Shown: positions 24,088 to 33,017 of the stretch, in pieces
How the letters are laid out: each line of letters begins with the position of its first letter
Position numbering within the stretch: position 1 is the first letter of the stretch
From: Myxococcales bacterium
GTDB lineage: Bacteria; Myxococcota_A; Polyangia; Polyangiales; Polyangiaceae
Length of the DNA: 64,000 bases
Assembly: GCA_016794345.1 (NCBI GenBank)
Contig: JAEUKE010000283.1
Location: 1 to 64,000, forward strand
Reading direction: 5' to 3'
Program-made: the position numbers and the translations under genes
Notes under the pieces: model-generated
What the model was told of the DNA's origin: nothing
Databases searched by the model: none
Seen by the model: the letters and a program-made list of their open reading frames with translations, nothing else

Positions 24088-26223
24088 GTGGCCAGCGCTG
24101 CCGTAGCGTCCTCCTCCTCTCGAAGCCGTGTCGAGGTCCTCGTCCCGCTCGGGATCGTCGGCATCGTCTTGATGATGGTGCTGCCGCTTCCGGCGTTTCT
24201 GCTGGACGGCCTCCTCACGATCTCCGTCGCCCTCAGCATCGGCGTCTTCTTGACGGCTCTCTACATCGAGAGCGCGCTCGAATTCTCGGCGTTTCCCGCG
24301 TTCGTGCTCGTCGCGACGCTCCTTCGCCTGAGCCTCAACGTCGCGACGACGCGGCTCATCTTGCTGCACGGAGCCGAGGGCCACGGCGCGGCGGGGCAGA
24401 TGGTCGAGGCGTTCGGACGTTTCGTCGTCGGCGGCAACATCGTCGTCGGCCTCGCGGTCTTCCTCATCCTCGTCGTCATCAACTTCGTCGTGATCACGAA
24501 GGGCGCGGGCCGCGTGGCCGAGGTCGCCGCGCGCTTCACCCTCGACGCGATGCCCGGCAAACAGATGGCGATCGACGCCGATCTGTCAGCCGGGCTGATC
24601 GGGCCGGATCAAGCGAGAGATCGACGCCGCAGCCTCGAGCGGGAGGCGGACTTCTTCGGCGCGATGGACGGCGCGAGCAAGTTCGTCCACGGCGACGCCG
24701 TCGCGGGCCTGCTCATCACCGCCATCAACCTGATCGGCGGCCTGATCATCGGGCTGGCGGGTGGGATGGACCTCGCTTCCGCGGCCGAGACCTTCTCGAT
24801 CCTCAGCGTCGGCGACGCGCTCCTCGCCCAGATCCCCGCCCTCCTCGTCTCGGCCGCGAGCGGCATCGTTGTGACCCGCTCGGCCACCGGCGAGCAGCTC
24901 GGACGCGCCTTCGTCTCGCAGCTCGCCGGGCGACGGACGAGCGTCATGATGACCGCCGGGATCTTGACGGTCCTCGGCCTGCTGCCCGGGATGCCGACCA
25001 TCCCGCTGCTCGCCCTCGCTGGCGCGCTCTTCTTCGTCGCGCGCAAGCTCCCCGAGTCGCCGGCGGTCAAAGAGGCCGCGGCCGCCGCCGAAGCAGCGAA
25101 GGAGCTCCCACCCGAGCCGAGGCGCGGCTCGGCCGAGGACATCGACACGCAGCTCGGCCTCGAGGTCCTCACCCTCGAGCTCGGCTACGAGCTGGTGCCG
25201 CTGGTCGACGCCTCGCTCGGCGGGACGCTGCTCGATCAGGTCATCGGCCTCCGGCAGGAGATCGCGCGAGAGTGCGGGATCGTCGTGCCGCCGGTGCACG
25301 TGTGCGACAGCCTGGATCTCCCTCCCTCGACCTACCGCGTGCTCCTCCTGGGCAACGAGATCGGACGGGGCGAATGCAGGGCCGGCCGCATGCTCGCGAT
25401 CGACGCCGACGGCGCTGCGCCGCCGATCGAGGGCGAGCCGACGAAGGACCCCGCGTTCAACCAGCCCGCGCGCTGGATCCTCTCGCGCGACCGCGAGATG
25501 GCCGAGGCCCTCGGGTACGCGATCGTCGACCACCCAAGCGTGATCGCGACCCATCTGGGCGAGCTCCTGCGGGCCAACGCAGCTCGCCTCATCGGACGTC
25601 AGGAGGTCCAGCACCTCCTCGAGGTCCTCGCGAAGACGGCTCCCAAGCTCGTGGACGAGGTGGTCCCGAACTTGCTGCCTCTGGGTGACGTGGTCCGCGT
25701 TCTCAAGAACTTGCTCTCGGAACGCGTCTCCATCCGCGACCTCCGGACCATCCTCGAGGCGCTCGCCGACGCAGCCATGCAGACCAAAGATCCCGAGCAG
25801 CTGACCGAAGTTTCCCGCGAGAGATTGGCGTCGCACCTGACGAGCAGGCTCCTGGGATCGGACCGGTCGGTGGCCGCATTGGCGCTCGACCCCCGCATGG
25901 AGGACGTCTTGCGCAAGGTCCTACGGGACATCGCGTCCGGCGCCGGAGCCGCCATCGATCCGGCGCTGATCCGTCAACTGACTGACGCTGCCGAGAAGGC
26001 CATGCCGAAGTTCGGCGTGCTCGGCGCGACCCCGGTGCTCGTCACCCCGCCGGAGCTCCGCCGGTTCGTCCGCGCGATCTTCGAGCGCAAGCTCCCGAGC
26101 CTCAGCATCGTGTCGTTCCGCGAGATCGATCCCTCGGTCTCGCTCCGCATCGTGGAGACCATCGGGGCGGCGCCCGCCGGCGCCCCCGCGATGCCCCAGC
26201 AAAACGCAGTGAGGTCCGCATGA
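24088..26223 (+). CDS. flhA: Flagellar type III export gate protein FlhA
   Basis: FlhA is the large membrane gate component of the flagellar export machine, with a cytoplasmic domain that docks chaperone-substrate complexes. The 711-residue product has eight hydrophobic segments in its first ~320 residues, the invariant loop RFTLDAMPGKQMAIDADL and a long soluble C-terminal domain. GTG 24088 has no Shine-Dalgarno site, in line with the sigma-54 promoter ending just upstream. The stop overlaps the flhF start (ATGA). Confidence 0.97.
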   Translation: MASAAVASSSSRSRVEVLVPLGIVGIVLMMVLPLPAFLLDGLLTISVALSIGVFLTALYIESALEFSAFPAFVLVATLLRLSLNVATTRLILLHGAEGHGAAGQMVEAFGRFVVGGNIVVGLAVFLILVVINFVVITKGAGRVAEVAARFTLDAMPGKQMAIDADLSAGLIGPDQARDRRRSLEREADFFGAMDGASKFVHGDAVAGLLITAINLIGGLIIGLAGGMDLASAAETFSILSVGDALLAQIPALLVSAASGIVVTRSATGEQLGRAFVSQLAGRRTSVMMTAGILTVLGLLPGMPTIPLLALAGALFFVARKLPESPAVKEAAAAAEAAKELPPEPRRGSAEDIDTQLGLEVLTLELGYELVPLVDASLGGTLLDQVIGLRQEIARECGIVVPPVHVCDSLDLPPSTYRVLLLGNEIGRGECRAGRMLAIDADGAAPPIEGEPTKDPAFNQPARWILSRDREMAEALGYAIVDHPSVIATHLGELLRANAARLIGRQEVQHLLEVLAKTAPKLVDEVVPNLLPLGDVVRVLKNLLSERVSIRDLRTILEALADAAMQTKDPEQLTEVSRERLASHLTSRLLGSDRSVAALALDPRMEDVLRKVLRDIASGAGAAIDPALIRQLTDAAEKAMPKFGVLGATPVLVTPPELRRFVRAIFERKLPSLSIVSFREIDPSVSLRIVETIGAAPAGAPAMPQQNAVRSA

Positions 26224-27422
26224 CACCCCAGACGTTCCGTGGACGATCCCTCGACGAGGCTCGCCGCTCTGCAGCGCAGGCGCTGGGCCCGGCCGCCATC
26301 GTGCTCGCCAGCCGCCGACTCCCCAAGAACGGTCTGTTCGGCCTGCTCGGCGGCTCCGAGTTCGAGGTCACCGCGACGAACCGCGAGATCGACATGCTGC
26401 CGCAGCCCGCGGCGCGCCGGCACCCCTTCGCCGACGCCGTGCGGCTCGGGGCGCAGCAGAACGCCGGCGCGGAGCACATCCGCGACGAGGTTCGAGCGGA
26501 GATCCGGGCCCTGCGCGCGCTCATCGCGTCGCAGCGTACGGACACCGCACACGCTCCCAACGAGGCCATGACGCGCGAGCTCGAGGAGCTCCGTGAGCTC
26601 GTGCACGAGCTCACCCTGGAGCGCGACGCCCCCAAGAAGGGCAAGCGCCGCGTCAGCGCCCTCGGCCTGGAGGGCGTCGCCGAGCGGATGCTCCAGAAGC
26701 GCCTCAAGGACGTGAGCGGCGAGCCCAGCGACGAGGAGCTCCGATCGGCCCTGGCCGAGCTGGTCGACCCGGCGGGCTGGCCGCTCGACGGCGAGGGCCG
26801 GAAGCTCATCGCGCTCGTCGGCCCGACTGGCGTGGGCAAGACGACGACGGCGGCCAAGCTCGCCGCGCGCGCCATCCTCGATCATGACCAATCCGTCACG
26901 CTTATCACGTGTGACGGCTACCGCGTCGGAGCACAGGAGCAGATGGCACGCTTCGCCGAGCTGCTCGGCGCCGCGTTCGTCGCCGTTCAGGACAAGATCG
27001 GGCTCGCCCGCGCCATCGACGCGGCCAAGACCGACGTCGTCATCGTGGACACCGCGGGCCGCGGCCCCGCCGAGCCGGACGGCATCGAGGCCGCGCTCGC
27101 GCGTCTGAAGCCGCGCACCGCGATGACTCGCCACACCCTCCTCTGCGTGCCCGCCGCGCTCCGCGACGTCGACGCGCGAGCCATCGGCCGGTACTTCGCC
27201 GCCTGCAAGCCGACCGCGCTCGCGGTCACCAAGCTCGACGAGACGACCTCCCCGGTCGGCCTCGTCCACGCGGCCATGGCCACCAAGCTGGGCGTCTCCG
27301 TCCTCTGCTTCGGCCAGCGTGTCCCCGACGACATCGCGCCGGCCTCGGACGAGAAGATGGTCGAGGCCCTCGTGCAGAACAGCACCCCCGACGGGGGAGG
27401 AACGGCGAAGAGGAGCTCGTGA
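26220..27422 (+). CDS. flhF: SRP-family GTPase FlhF
   Basis: FlhF is a GTPase that places and numbers polar flagella. The 400-residue product has the family's N-terminal start (TFRGRSLDEARRSAAQALGP), a basic linker and the NG domain with G1 LVGPTGVGKTTTAAKLA, the DTAGRGP switch and the TKLDE guanine motif. The partner ATPase FlhG normally follows, but here a FliA-like sigma factor overlaps its stop by 4 bases. Confidence 0.93.
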   Translation: MTPQTFRGRSLDEARRSAAQALGPAAIVLASRRLPKNGLFGLLGGSEFEVTATNREIDMLPQPAARRHPFADAVRLGAQQNAGAEHIRDEVRAEIRALRALIASQRTDTAHAPNEAMTRELEELRELVHELTLERDAPKKGKRRVSALGLEGVAERMLQKRLKDVSGEPSDEELRSALAELVDPAGWPLDGEGRKLIALVGPTGVGKTTTAAKLAARAILDHDQSVTLITCDGYRVGAQEQMARFAELLGAAFVAVQDKIGLARAIDAAKTDVVIVDTAGRGPAEPDGIEAALARLKPRTAMTRHTLLCVPAALRDVDARAIGRYFAACKPTALAVTKLDETTSPVGLVHAAMATKLGVSVLCFGQRVPDDIAPASDEKMVEALVQNSTPDGGGTAKRSS

Positions 27423-28120
27423 GCGCGGCCGTGGCCGAGCAAAGGACCGACGTCCAGCGGCGTGCTCTGAGCCGCGACGAATACGAGCGGTACTCGCCGA
27501 TCGTACGTCGGACTGCCATGCGCTTGGCCCGTCGCGCGCCCGAGCAGGTCCGCGTGAACGATCTGTGCGCTCGCGGGTGGGCCGGTCTCCTCGACGGCCT
27601 GGCCACCGCGGGGGCGATGGGCGTCGAGGGCGACATCGACGGCTACGTCGCGTCGCGCGTACAGACCGCGATGCTCGACTACCTCGCCGGCCTCGACGGC
27701 GGCGTCCGCCGGGCGAGGCGTGAGTCACGCCTGCTCGCGCGGGTGATCGGCACCCTCGAGCGCGCGCTCGGTCGCCCGCCCGAGGAAGCAGAGATCGCCA
27801 GCTCGCTCGAGCTCGAGGCGGCGGACTACGACAGCTTGCTCACGCGTATCGCGGACGCCGGCGTCGCCCGGCTGTGCGTGCTCGACTTCGACGACGAGGG
27901 CTCGCTCACCGCGTCCTCGGACGGCGAGCTCGACGGCCCGACGCTGATCGAGGCCATCGAGCGCCTGCCGCGACATGCGCAGCAGGTGCTCTCTCTGCTC
28001 TACCAGGAGGGTTGCAGCGCTCAGGAAGCGGCGACCATCCTCGGGCTCGACGAGGGGCGCGTACGCCGCGTCCACACCGAGGCCATCCATCGGATGAGAG
28101 CTTCCCTCGGCAAGGAGTAA
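27419..28120 (+). CDS. fliA: Divergent FliA-type (sigma-28 family) sigma factor
   Basis: This 233-residue sigma-70-family protein has regions 2, 3 and 4. Region 2 starts at RRTAMRLARRAPEQVRVNDL and region 4 is LPRHAQQVLSLLYQEGCSAQEAA in part, then RVRRVHTEAIHRMR. Its place after flhF is the usual one for fliA. The normally conserved LDELR..DW.PRS segment reads TAMLDYLAGLDGGVRRARRES, so promoter recognition may differ from standard sigma-28. A second FliA-type factor, fused to PilZ, is at 56664 and is closer to consensus. GTG start with 4-base overlap. Confidence 0.75.
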   Translation: MSAAVAEQRTDVQRRALSRDEYERYSPIVRRTAMRLARRAPEQVRVNDLCARGWAGLLDGLATAGAMGVEGDIDGYVASRVQTAMLDYLAGLDGGVRRARRESRLLARVIGTLERALGRPPEEAEIASSLELEAADYDSLLTRIADAGVARLCVLDFDDEGSLTASSDGELDGPTLIEAIERLPRHAQQVLSLLYQEGCSAQEAATILGLDEGRVRRVHTEAIHRMRASLGKE

Positions 28121-28125
28121 GGCAA

Positions 28126-28848
28126 ATGGCAAAGGGTGTTTATGCCGCACTGTCCGGCGCCGTAGCGGCCGAGACGGCGCTGGACGCTACTGCTCAGAAC
28201 CTCGCCAACTCGACCAGCGAGGGTTACCGGCGCCTCCGCCCGCTCTTCCGCGAGGCCCTCGCTCAGGCGCAGCCCAGCGAGGCGCCCGGCTCGAACCGAT
28301 TTGCGCTCGTCGCGTCGACCGCCATCGATATGGCACCCGGCGTCATTCGTTCGACGGGCCGTGACCTCGACGGCGCGCTCCCCGACAACGCGTTCTTCGC
28401 CGTCCAGACGCCGCGTGGCGAGCGCTACACGCGCGCCGGCTCCTTCGAGGTGAGCCCGACGGGGACGCTGCGTACGGGCGGCGGTGACGTCCTGGGCGAG
28501 GCGGGTCAACCCATCGAGGTGCCCGAAGGCGCGGCGGTGTCGTTGACGCCCGACGGTCAGGTCCTCGCGAACGGTGAGGCGGTCGGACGGCTCAAGATCG
28601 TGCAGTTCGAGACGCCCAGCGAGCTCACGCCCGAGGGCGCTTCGCTCTACGCAGCGACGCCTGAGTCGGGAGAAGCGACGATCGCCGAGGCGACGCTGAC
28701 GGTTGGCGCGATCGAGGAGTCGAACGCGACGCCCACCACGTCGATGACCGAGATCATCAAGAGCACGCGGCTTTTTGACACCTACCAACGGGCCATTGAC
28801 GCTTTCTTCGATCTCGACCGCCGAATTGCCTCGGTCGCGGGCCAATAA
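28126..28848 (+). CDS. flgF: Flagellar basal-body rod protein FlgF
   Basis: This proximal rod protein of 240 residues has the rod signature TALDATAQNLANSTSEGYRR, the central FFAVQTPRGERYTRAGSFEV and a C-terminal helix TSMTEIIKSTRLFDTYQRAI. It resembles FlgF/FlgG; flgG itself is at 51943, so FlgF is the better call. ATG 28126 has a clear GGAG site. It closes the flhA-flhF-fliA-flgF run, ahead of the flagellin 2 promoter. Confidence 0.88.
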   Translation: MAKGVYAALSGAVAAETALDATAQNLANSTSEGYRRLRPLFREALAQAQPSEAPGSNRFALVASTAIDMAPGVIRSTGRDLDGALPDNAFFAVQTPRGERYTRAGSFEVSPTGTLRTGGGDVLGEAGQPIEVPEGAAVSLTPDGQVLANGEAVGRLKIVQFETPSELTPEGASLYAATPESGEATIAEATLTVGAIEESNATPTTSMTEIIKSTRLFDTYQRAIDAFFDLDRRIASVAGQ

Positions 28849-28852
28849 CCAT

Positions 28853-28868
28853 TGGCCTGGGTATTGCG
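28853..28868 (+). promoter_or_regulatory. Sigma-54 promoter of flagellin 2
   Basis: TGGCCTGGGTATTGCG is a strong -24/-12 match with correct spacing. It starts 4 bases after the flgF stop. The start codon is 56 bases beyond the GC, leaving a leader of about 45 bases with an AGAGGA ribosome binding site. Confidence 0.85.
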
Positions 28869-28923
28869 AAGAGCGTTTTCGAGCAATCGGCAAGAAGCCG
28901 AGTAACACGAGAGGAACTCCACA

Positions 28924-29757
28924 ATGCCGCTCTACATCAACACCAACGTCGCATCCATGGAGGCTCAGCGTAGCCTCTCCGCCAATCAGAGCACGCTGTC
29001 CACCAGCTTCCAGCGGCTCTCGAGCGGCATGCGAATCAACACGGCCGCGGACGACGCGGCGGGCCTCGCCATCGCCGAGCAGATGAAGGCCGACATTCGG
29101 TCTTACTCGGTCGCCGAGCGCAACACGCTGAACGCCGTCTCGATGGCGCAGACGGCGGAAGGCGCGCTCAGCCAGGTCACCGCCATCTTGCAGCGCCTCC
29201 GCGAGCTGTCGGTGCAGAGCGCAAACGGGGACTTGACCGCGAACGACCGCGGCTACCTCGACTCGGAGTTCCAGGCGATGAAGGCCGAGGTCACGCGCAT
29301 CGTCGACTCGACGAAGTTCAACGGCAAGGACCTGCTCTCCGGCGCGGCCAACCCGATCGACTTCCAGGTCGGTATCGACAACACCGCGTCCGATCGCCTG
29401 ACCGTCACCTTCGGCAACGTCTCGCTCACCACGCTCGGCATCAACGCGTCGACCGTCGGCGGCGCGACGCCGACGTCCTCGCAAGCTGCCATCGACGAGG
29501 TCGACGCGGCCATCGCGATCGTCTCCAGCCGTCGCGCGGACTTCGGCGCTGCGCTGAACCGCATGCAGGTCACGGTCTCGAACCTCCAGTCGATGCGGAC
29601 GAACCTCAGCGCCGCGCACAGCCGCATCCGCGACGTCGACGTGGCCGAGGAGTCGAGCCAGCTCGCTCGCACGCAGGTCCTGAACCAGGCGGCGACCGCG
29701 ATCCTCTCGCAGGCGAACCAGAGCCCGCAGATGGCGCTCCAGCTCCTCAAGGGCTGA
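28924..29757 (+). CDS. Flagellin 2
   Basis: This second filament subunit has 277 residues, with the same short form as flagellin 1 (STSFQRLSSGMRINTAADD near the start, RIRDVDVAEESSQLARTQVL near the end). The differences cluster in the middle and in the helices around residues 15-25 and 60-110. Unlike flagellin 1 it has its own sigma-54 promoter. The two proteins may form different parts of one filament or be used under different conditions. Confidence 0.96.
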   Translation: MPLYINTNVASMEAQRSLSANQSTLSTSFQRLSSGMRINTAADDAAGLAIAEQMKADIRSYSVAERNTLNAVSMAQTAEGALSQVTAILQRLRELSVQSANGDLTANDRGYLDSEFQAMKAEVTRIVDSTKFNGKDLLSGAANPIDFQVGIDNTASDRLTVTFGNVSLTTLGINASTVGGATPTSSQAAIDEVDAAIAIVSSRRADFGAALNRMQVTVSNLQSMRTNLSAAHSRIRDVDVAEESSQLARTQVLNQAATAILSQANQSPQMALQLLKG

Positions 29758-29782
29758 TGGACGGAGCGCGGAGGACTGAGCC

Positions 29783-30496
29783 ATGCGTATTCGGCTCGAA
29801 GCTCCGCGCGCGCTCGAGGAGAAGAAGCCCGAGCGCACACGTGAGGTTGATACCCGGGCGACCCCTCTCTCGCCCGGGGAAATCAAGAGCTCCCTGGCGA
29901 CCGCTTACCAGAAGCTCCACGGACGAGAGGCCCCGCGAGAGCTGCTCGATACGCTGACCGCGCAGGTCTGCACCGAGACGGCATCCGGCGCGAGGATGCA
30001 CGACTACAACTTCGGGGGAATCAAGGGTCAGAGCCCGAATGGCCTCACGGCGCGTGTCTCCACACGCGAAGTGCTCGACGGCCGCGAGGTGAAGATCAAA
30101 GACGGGTTCCGCGCCTACCGCACACCGATAGAAGGCGCGCTCGACTACGTCTCGTTCCTCGAGCGACGCTTCCCCAGAGCGCTCGAGGCCGCAGAGAAGG
30201 GGGATGTGAACGGCTACGTCGGGGCCCTCAAGGCGGGGCGATACTTCACGGCGGACGAGTCCGCCTACGCCGCCGCTATCCGGACCCACAAGGACGTGAC
30301 GGTGCAGCAGATCGAGGGGCCACCTTCGCTGCTACCGAACACGAGCGACATCCTCAGCCGCGTCAAGGCCGATGAGCTCATCCTGCCTCCCGACGGCGAG
30401 ATGTTCGCCACGAGCGCGGCCGTGACACAGGTGCTCGACGCGATGAACGCCGCCATGGTGCGCGTGGCGTCGACCCCGAACGAGGAAGAGGCCTGA
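29783..30496 (+). CDS. Putative flagellar muramidase (glucosaminidase/GH73-like, FlgJ C-terminal type)
   Basis: The 237-residue protein contains a peptidoglycan-hydrolase-like domain at ~40-150: AQVCTETASGARMHDYNFGG, with the Glu of the ETASG segment as the likely acid, and later FRAYRTPIEGALDYVSFL and LKAGRYFTADESAYA. This is the pattern of the FlgJ/AcmA glucosaminidase. No signal peptide is seen, as for FlgJ, which leaves by the flagellar route. The rod-cap half of FlgJ is encoded apart at 55340. It follows flagellin 2 by 25 bases. Confidence 0.7.
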   Translation: MRIRLEAPRALEEKKPERTREVDTRATPLSPGEIKSSLATAYQKLHGREAPRELLDTLTAQVCTETASGARMHDYNFGGIKGQSPNGLTARVSTREVLDGREVKIKDGFRAYRTPIEGALDYVSFLERRFPRALEAAEKGDVNGYVGALKAGRYFTADESAYAAAIRTHKDVTVQQIEGPPSLLPNTSDILSRVKADELILPPDGEMFATSAAVTQVLDAMNAAMVRVASTPNEEEA

Positions 30497-30516
30497 GTTT
30501 CGACTATCATCGGGGC

Positions 30517-31083
30517 ATGAACCCCGGCCCGTTACGGACGCCCTTCCGAGCTCTGCTCTTGGCACTGCTTCTCCTGGCCTGGCCCGACGTGGCCCAGGCG
30601 CAGACAATCAAGGACCCGAACGGTCATCCCGACTACGTCGCGGAGCTCGAGCCACACTTCACGTTGGCCGTCTTTCGCAATGGTCTCTACGGGTTCGACC
30701 GCGGTCGCAAAGGCAAGTACTTCGGCACGCCAGGCATCGGCGGCGGCTTCCGCGCCAGCTTCGAGGTGGCCGACCCTGCGTTCATCGCCAAGCTCAACAA
30801 CACCGTGGCCATCACCGTCGGCATCGACGTGACCCATTGCGATGATTGGTGCGCGAACCCGGCCGTCCTCTACATCCCGACCGGAGTGCAGTGGAACTTC
30901 TTCTTCTCGAAGGAGTGGGGCGCGTTCGGCGAGATAGGGCCCATGTTGCGGACGGACTTCGACGGCGTCTTGCCCGATCTCTACGTGGCGGCCGGCGGGC
31001 GGTACCTGTTCAGCGACAACGTGGGCCTCACGTTGCGCATCGGCTTTCCGTTCGTGACCTTCGGCGTGAGCTTCTTCCCATGA
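30517..31083 (+). CDS. Small outer-membrane beta-barrel-like protein, function unknown
   Basis: The 188-residue product has a classic signal peptide (LLLALLLLAWPDVAQAQ, cleavage after AQA) and then alternating hydrophobic segments such as GQWNFFF-type strands and a final aromatic strand ending in Phe-Pro, suggesting a small barrel. A TATCAT hexamer lies 6 bases before the ATG, so it probably has its own promoter and is not part of the flagellin operon. It converges with the PAP2 gene. Confidence 0.55.
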   Translation: MNPGPLRTPFRALLLALLLLAWPDVAQAQTIKDPNGHPDYVAELEPHFTLAVFRNGLYGFDRGRKGKYFGTPGIGGGFRASFEVADPAFIAKLNNTVAITVGIDVTHCDDWCANPAVLYIPTGVQWNFFFSKEWGAFGEIGPMLRTDFDGVLPDLYVAAGGRYLFSDNVGLTLRIGFPFVTFGVSFFP

Positions 31084-31093
31084 GGGGAGGCCT

Positions 31094-32053
31094 TCAGAAG
31101 ACCGGGGCGAGACCAGCTCGCTCGCGCCTCGCAACCTCCCAGCGCGCGAGCCGAGGCGCGAGCAAGGCGACGACCAGCGCCAGCGCGAGGCCGGCCACCA
31201 CGTCGACCGCGTAGTGCCAGCGAAGGATCATCGTCGAAGCGACGATGTTGGCTGCGAAGAACCCCGTGACGATCGCGGGGATGGTCCAGGCCCGCACGCT
31301 CCGGGCGCGGCGCGCTGCGAAGAGCGTGAACCAGACGGGCGTCGCGGTGTGCAGCGACGGGAAGATATCGCGCTGGGCGCCACCGGCCGTCACGGTGCTC
31401 TGGACGGCGCGCCAGAAGACGCCCCCTTGGAGCGGCGCGTCGAACACGTCCCGCAGGTGGACGAAGGGGCCGAAGCCGGGCACCACGACGTAGCCGAGCT
31501 GCCCGATCGTGTAGACGAGGGCCGTTCCGATCGTGAACTCGGTGAGCGCCGTGCCGCCCGCGCCGAGCCCGAGGAGGGCGAACGTGTAGACGAGGAGCAG
31601 CCCGAAGTAACTGAAGTAGAAGAACGCGAAGTACTCGACGACGGCGGGCGCCGTGAACGACTGCGCGAAGAGCGCGGGCTCCACCCCGAAGAGCGCGAGG
31701 TCGAGCTCGTAGAGCTCGTGGTCGAGCGTGCCCGACTGAACGACGGGCAGGACCTGCCGCAGCATGAGGTAGGAGCCGACCACCGCGCCGGCGAGGACGA
31801 CGCGGTAGATGGCGCCGCGCACGCGACGCGCGCCGAAGCGCGCGCTGCGGCCGAAGGCGGCCGCGGCGGCGAGCGTCAGCGCCGAGCCGCCGAGGAGGAG
31901 CGCCGCGAGGCCACGCGCGCGGTCGGCCGGCGCGGCGGCGCAGAGCGCGAGCAACACCGCGTGATAGACGAGCAGGATCCAATCGTGGAGCGCGAACGCG
32001 CTGCGAACGCGGCGGGGCGAGGGGGCGCCCGAGCGGGCGGCCGGCTCGTTCAC
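31094..32053 (-). CDS. PAP2-superfamily membrane phosphatase/phosphotransferase
   Basis: This 319-residue multi-pass protein has the two later motifs of the PAP2 family: PSLHTATP (motif 2 with the catalytic His) and RWHYAVDVVAG (motif 3 with His and Asp). It resembles bacterial relatives of inositol-phosphorylceramide synthase (AUR1-like PAP2_3), which move a phospho-headgroup between lipids. The actual substrate is not deducible. It overlaps the upstream lipoprotein gene by 4 bases. Confidence 0.75.
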   Translation of the reverse strand: MNEPAARSGAPSPRRVRSAFALHDWILLVYHAVLLALCAAAPADRARGLAALLLGGSALTLAAAAAFGRSARFGARRVRGAIYRVVLAGAVVGSYLMLRQVLPVVQSGTLDHELYELDLALFGVEPALFAQSFTAPAVVEYFAFFYFSYFGLLLVYTFALLGLGAGGTALTEFTIGTALVYTIGQLGYVVVPGFGPFVHLRDVFDAPLQGGVFWRAVQSTVTAGGAQRDIFPSLHTATPVWFTLFAARRARSVRAWTIPAIVTGFFAANIVASTMILRWHYAVDVVAGLALALVVALLAPRLARWEVARRERAGLAPVF

Positions 32054-32982
32054 TTCGGCGCTGCGCCGACCGCGCAGACGCTGACCGTGGTGCTCTTCAC
32101 GCCCTCCCCCGCCGGTCCGACGTAGTCGGGCGGAAGCGAGATCTCATAAGACAGGCCGTCGTCTTTGGAGCCGATGATTGTCGTCTCCAGGCAGCCCATG
32201 AGGTCGAAGTCGCAAGCGATGACCTTGTCGCCCTTCTTGCGCTTCTTCGACGGGTCGATGGGCGCGAGCGAGGAGAGCGGCACCTTCACCTCGTCCTGGC
32301 CGAACTCGTAGGGGGCGAGCCAAGCTGTGGTCTTGTCCGTGTGAACCACGACGCCCATCTTCCAGCCCTCTTCCGTCTTCGTGAGGACCGGCGCGCCGAA
32401 CTCGACCTTGCCGTTTACCCGCAACGTCTCGTCGATCGGGAACTCCCGCGAGCTCGGCTTGCCGCCCCAAAGGAAGGCGACGTCGGCCTTCGCGTCCTTG
32501 ATATCGCGCACCAAGCCGCAGACGGCCGAGGTCACGACGGTGACCAGGACCACGTCCCCCTTGACGAGCTTCTTCGGCGGCGCAGCCGGCGCCGTGAATG
32601 CCAACGGTATCGTCATCGTCTCTTCGCGCGAGCCGAAGGCGTAGAAGATGGCGGTCGAGCCCTTCACCTCCTTCAGATCCGAGAGCCCGATGCCGGAGTA
32701 GTCCGGCCAGTATCTCCAGGCGCGCTCGCCGCTCAGCTTGGGACCCTCCCCAGGGTCTTCGCCCTTGAAGGGCAGCTCGACCGGGGTCTTCTTCTCGTCT
32801 TGAGGCTGGGCGGCGCTGGGCGCGGGCTTGGGCGCCTCGGCGGAAGACGCCGCGGAGGCCGCGGGCCCCGGCTCGGCCACGCTGGCGGCAACCTCCTCGG
32901 TCCTGGGGGACTCCGGGGCGGCTGCAGGCGAGCAGGCAGAGACCAGGAGCGCGACGGTGAGAGCGGGGTAGGTTCGGCTCAT
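32050..32982 (-). CDS. Putative lipoprotein, function unknown
   Basis: This encodes 310 residues. A signal peptide with lipobox VSAC (Cys ~17) is followed by an Ala/Pro/Glu-rich linker and a globular domain of about 230 residues without a family I can name; several segments (KGDVVLVTVVTSAV, KKRKKGDKVIACDFD) look like repeated small beta barrels. It is translationally coupled to the PAP2 gene. A TAGGAA hexamer lies about 10 bases before ATG 32982, so it may start a new unit after the flagellar operon. Confidence 0.6.
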   Translation of the reverse strand: MSRTYPALTVALLVSACSPAAAPESPRTEEVAASVAEPGPAASAASSAEAPKPAPSAAQPQDEKKTPVELPFKGEDPGEGPKLSGERAWRYWPDYSGIGLSDLKEVKGSTAIFYAFGSREETMTIPLAFTAPAAPPKKLVKGDVVLVTVVTSAVCGLVRDIKDAKADVAFLWGGKPSSREFPIDETLRVNGKVEFGAPVLTKTEEGWKMGVVVHTDKTTAWLAPYEFGQDEVKVPLSSLAPIDPSKKRKKGDKVIACDFDLMGCLETTIIGSKDDGLSYEISLPPDYVGPAGEGVKSTTVSVCAVGAAPK

Positions 32983-33004
32983 CGAGCCGAGATTCCTACC
33001 ATGA

Positions 33005-33017
33005 AGCCGCTCAGCGG
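33005..33017 (-). terminator. Hairpin overlapping the flhB stop codon
   Basis: GCCGCTGAGCGGC is a perfect palindrome centred on the TGA stop of flhB, the last gene of the flgD-flhB operon. It is short and lacks a U-run, so it may only weaken read-through. Confidence 0.35.
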
